A stretch of 43,924 bases of DNA from an uncultured Gammaproteobacteria bacterium (GTDB lineage: Bacteria > Pseudomonadota > Gammaproteobacteria > Pseudomonadales > Pseudohongiellaceae), in assembly GCA_913061515.1 (NCBI GenBank), contig CAJXSF010000024.1:1-43924 (forward strand), in the 5' to 3' direction. Numbering within the stretch: the first letter of the stretch is position 1; each line of letters starts with the position of its first letter. Shown here one piece after another: positions 43,232 to 43,924 of this stretch. The notes under the pieces are model-generated. The model did not search any database and had not been told where the DNA came from. It saw only the letters and a list, made by a program, of their open reading frames with translations. The position numbers and the translations under genes are program-made.

Positions 43232-43882
43232 TTACGCCATGGCTGGATAGTCTGTGTACCCAGTTGCTCCTTCGGCATAGATCGTATTTTGATTCAAAGG
43301 GTTTAATTCAGCGTCGCTGCGAAGACGCTCGACTAAGTCCGGGTTAGCGATATACCAACGACCAAATGCCACTGCATCGCCATCTCCTTTTTCGATCAAC
43401 TCTTGTGCCTGTTCTTTGCTCATTTGTTCGTTGATGATCACAGGGCCTCCGAATGCTTTTTTGAGCGCTGGCGTTAGTGCCGGTGCATGAAAGTGTTCGC
43501 GTGTGCAGATAAATGCAATCTTGCGTTTCCCGAGCTCTTTGGCGACATAGCGGAAGGTTTCCGATAGATTGTCGTCACCCATATCATGAGCATCGGCACG
43601 TGGCGCAAGATGCACGCCTACCCGCTTAGAGCCCCATACAGAAATAGCGGCATCGGTGGCGGCGAGCATAAGCCGTGCACGGTTCTCTAAGCTGCCACCG
43701 TATTGATCGTCACGTTTATTGGTAGAGCTTTGCAGGAACTGGTCGAGCAAATACCCATTCGCCCCGTGTAATTCAACCCCGTCAAAACCGGCTTTTTTAG
43801 CGTTCTCTGCTCCTTTTCGGTAATCCTCAATAATTTGTGCGATCTCGTCACTACTTAGTGCTCTTGGAGTAGGGTAAGGCTT
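43232..43882 (-). CDS. Old Yellow Enzyme family alkene reductase, partial
   Basis: The C-terminal 216 residues of an OYE/NemA-type flavoenzyme; the true N-terminal part lies beyond the adapter. Seen are FDGVELHGANGYLLDQFLQ (the His-x-x-Asn substrate-binding pair), DDQYGGSLENRARLMLAA, the FMN-phosphate region DAVAFGRWYIANPDLVERL, and the end TGYTDYPAMA. Such enzymes use NADPH and FMN to reduce activated C=C bonds or nitro compounds. The first codons in the open frame (MYKRQ) are translated adapter and must be removed; genuine sequence begins with KPYPTP at 43882. Confidence 0.95.
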   Translation of the reverse strand, partial: KPYPTPRALSSDEIAQIIEDYRKGAENAKKAGFDGVELHGANGYLLDQFLQSSTNKRDDQYGGSLENRARLMLAATDAAISVWGSKRVGVHLAPRADAHDMGDDNLSETFRYVAKELGKRKIAFICTREHFHAPALTPALKKAFGGPVIINEQMSKEQAQELIEKGDGDAVAFGRWYIANPDLVERLRSDAELNPLNQNTIYAEGATGYTDYPAMA

Positions 43883-43924
43883 CTGTCTCTTATACACATC
43901 TGACGCTGCCGACGAGCGATCTAG
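43883..43924. other. Nextera adapter with i5 index (artefact)
   Basis: CTGTCTCTTATACACATCT (43883-43901) is the reverse complement of the Tn5 mosaic end. It continues with GACGCTGCCGACGA (43902-43915), the i5-side read primer, and then GCGATCTA (43916-43923), which reads as the reverse complement of the TAGATCGC index. These bases are not genomic. Confidence 0.98.

Noticed and set aside
43883..43897. MYKRQ as the N-terminus of the alkene reductase
   Set aside because: It is translated Nextera adapter.

Overview
The window is a chromosomal stretch of a Gram-negative bacterium, most likely a free-living aerobic gammaproteobacterium. The evidence is the ribF-ileS-fkpB-ispH cluster, glnK-amtB, Rnk, RsuA, a TonB-dependent receptor, SirB and DUF3820 proteins. 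Details such as PQQ dehydrogenase, malonate uptake and RegB/RegA would suit a marine OMG/Cellvibrionales-like lineage, but that placement is inference. I see no rRNA, tRNA, phage, insertion sequence or CRISPR array. Both ends are untrimmed Illumina Nextera adapter (1-18 and 43883-43924), so the two terminal genes are cut by library preparation and not by biology.

Left part (1-8.2 kb): a RegB-type redox histidine kinase followed by the first 34 codons of its response regulator (minus strand). Next come a methyltransferase-acetyltransferase fusion behind a 15-codon leader ORF, and a TonB-dependent receptor divergent from a BlaI-type repressor, an M56 membrane protease and an outer-membrane barrel protein. 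The M56 protein has a His/Cys-rich loop and a 10-G tract, which makes this the most system-like novelty candidate.

8.2-18.2 kb: a secreted DUF6351 lipoprotein and glnK-amtB (ammonium sensing and uptake). An MFS transporter follows, whose about 260-nt leader carries a promoter, a 36-codon ORF and an 18-bp terminator, an attenuation-like layout. Then come a SirB-family membrane protein, a BamE-like lipoprotein, a secreted alpha/beta hydrolase, and a YdeP-type molybdopterin oxidoreductase with a small membrane protein.

18.3-30.1 kb: an MDR oxidoreductase, a small membrane protein, then ribF-ileS-fkpB-ispH with overlapping genes but without the lspA usually found between ileS and fkpB. Next are PH-domain and TfoX-like proteins, and a malonate module (madL-madM plus malonyl-CoA synthetase). 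A guanidine-II (mini-ykkC) riboswitch lies directly before a Gdx-type guanidinium exporter, followed by rnk and two small DUF proteins.

30.1-43.9 kb: an alpha/beta hydrolase gene interrupted by a single in-frame TGA, divergent across a Fur-like box from a PepSY membrane protein. After that come a GNAT gene whose coding sequence contains a terminator for its convergent neighbour, a rhodanese-YeeE/YedE-small-protein sulfur operon, rsuA, yjdM, a c-type cytochrome, a cytochrome-fused PQQ dehydrogenase, a LemA-M48 pair, and a truncated Old Yellow Enzyme.

All gaps without a gene are under about 300 bases, except the MFS leader (13515-13827), which is described as features.
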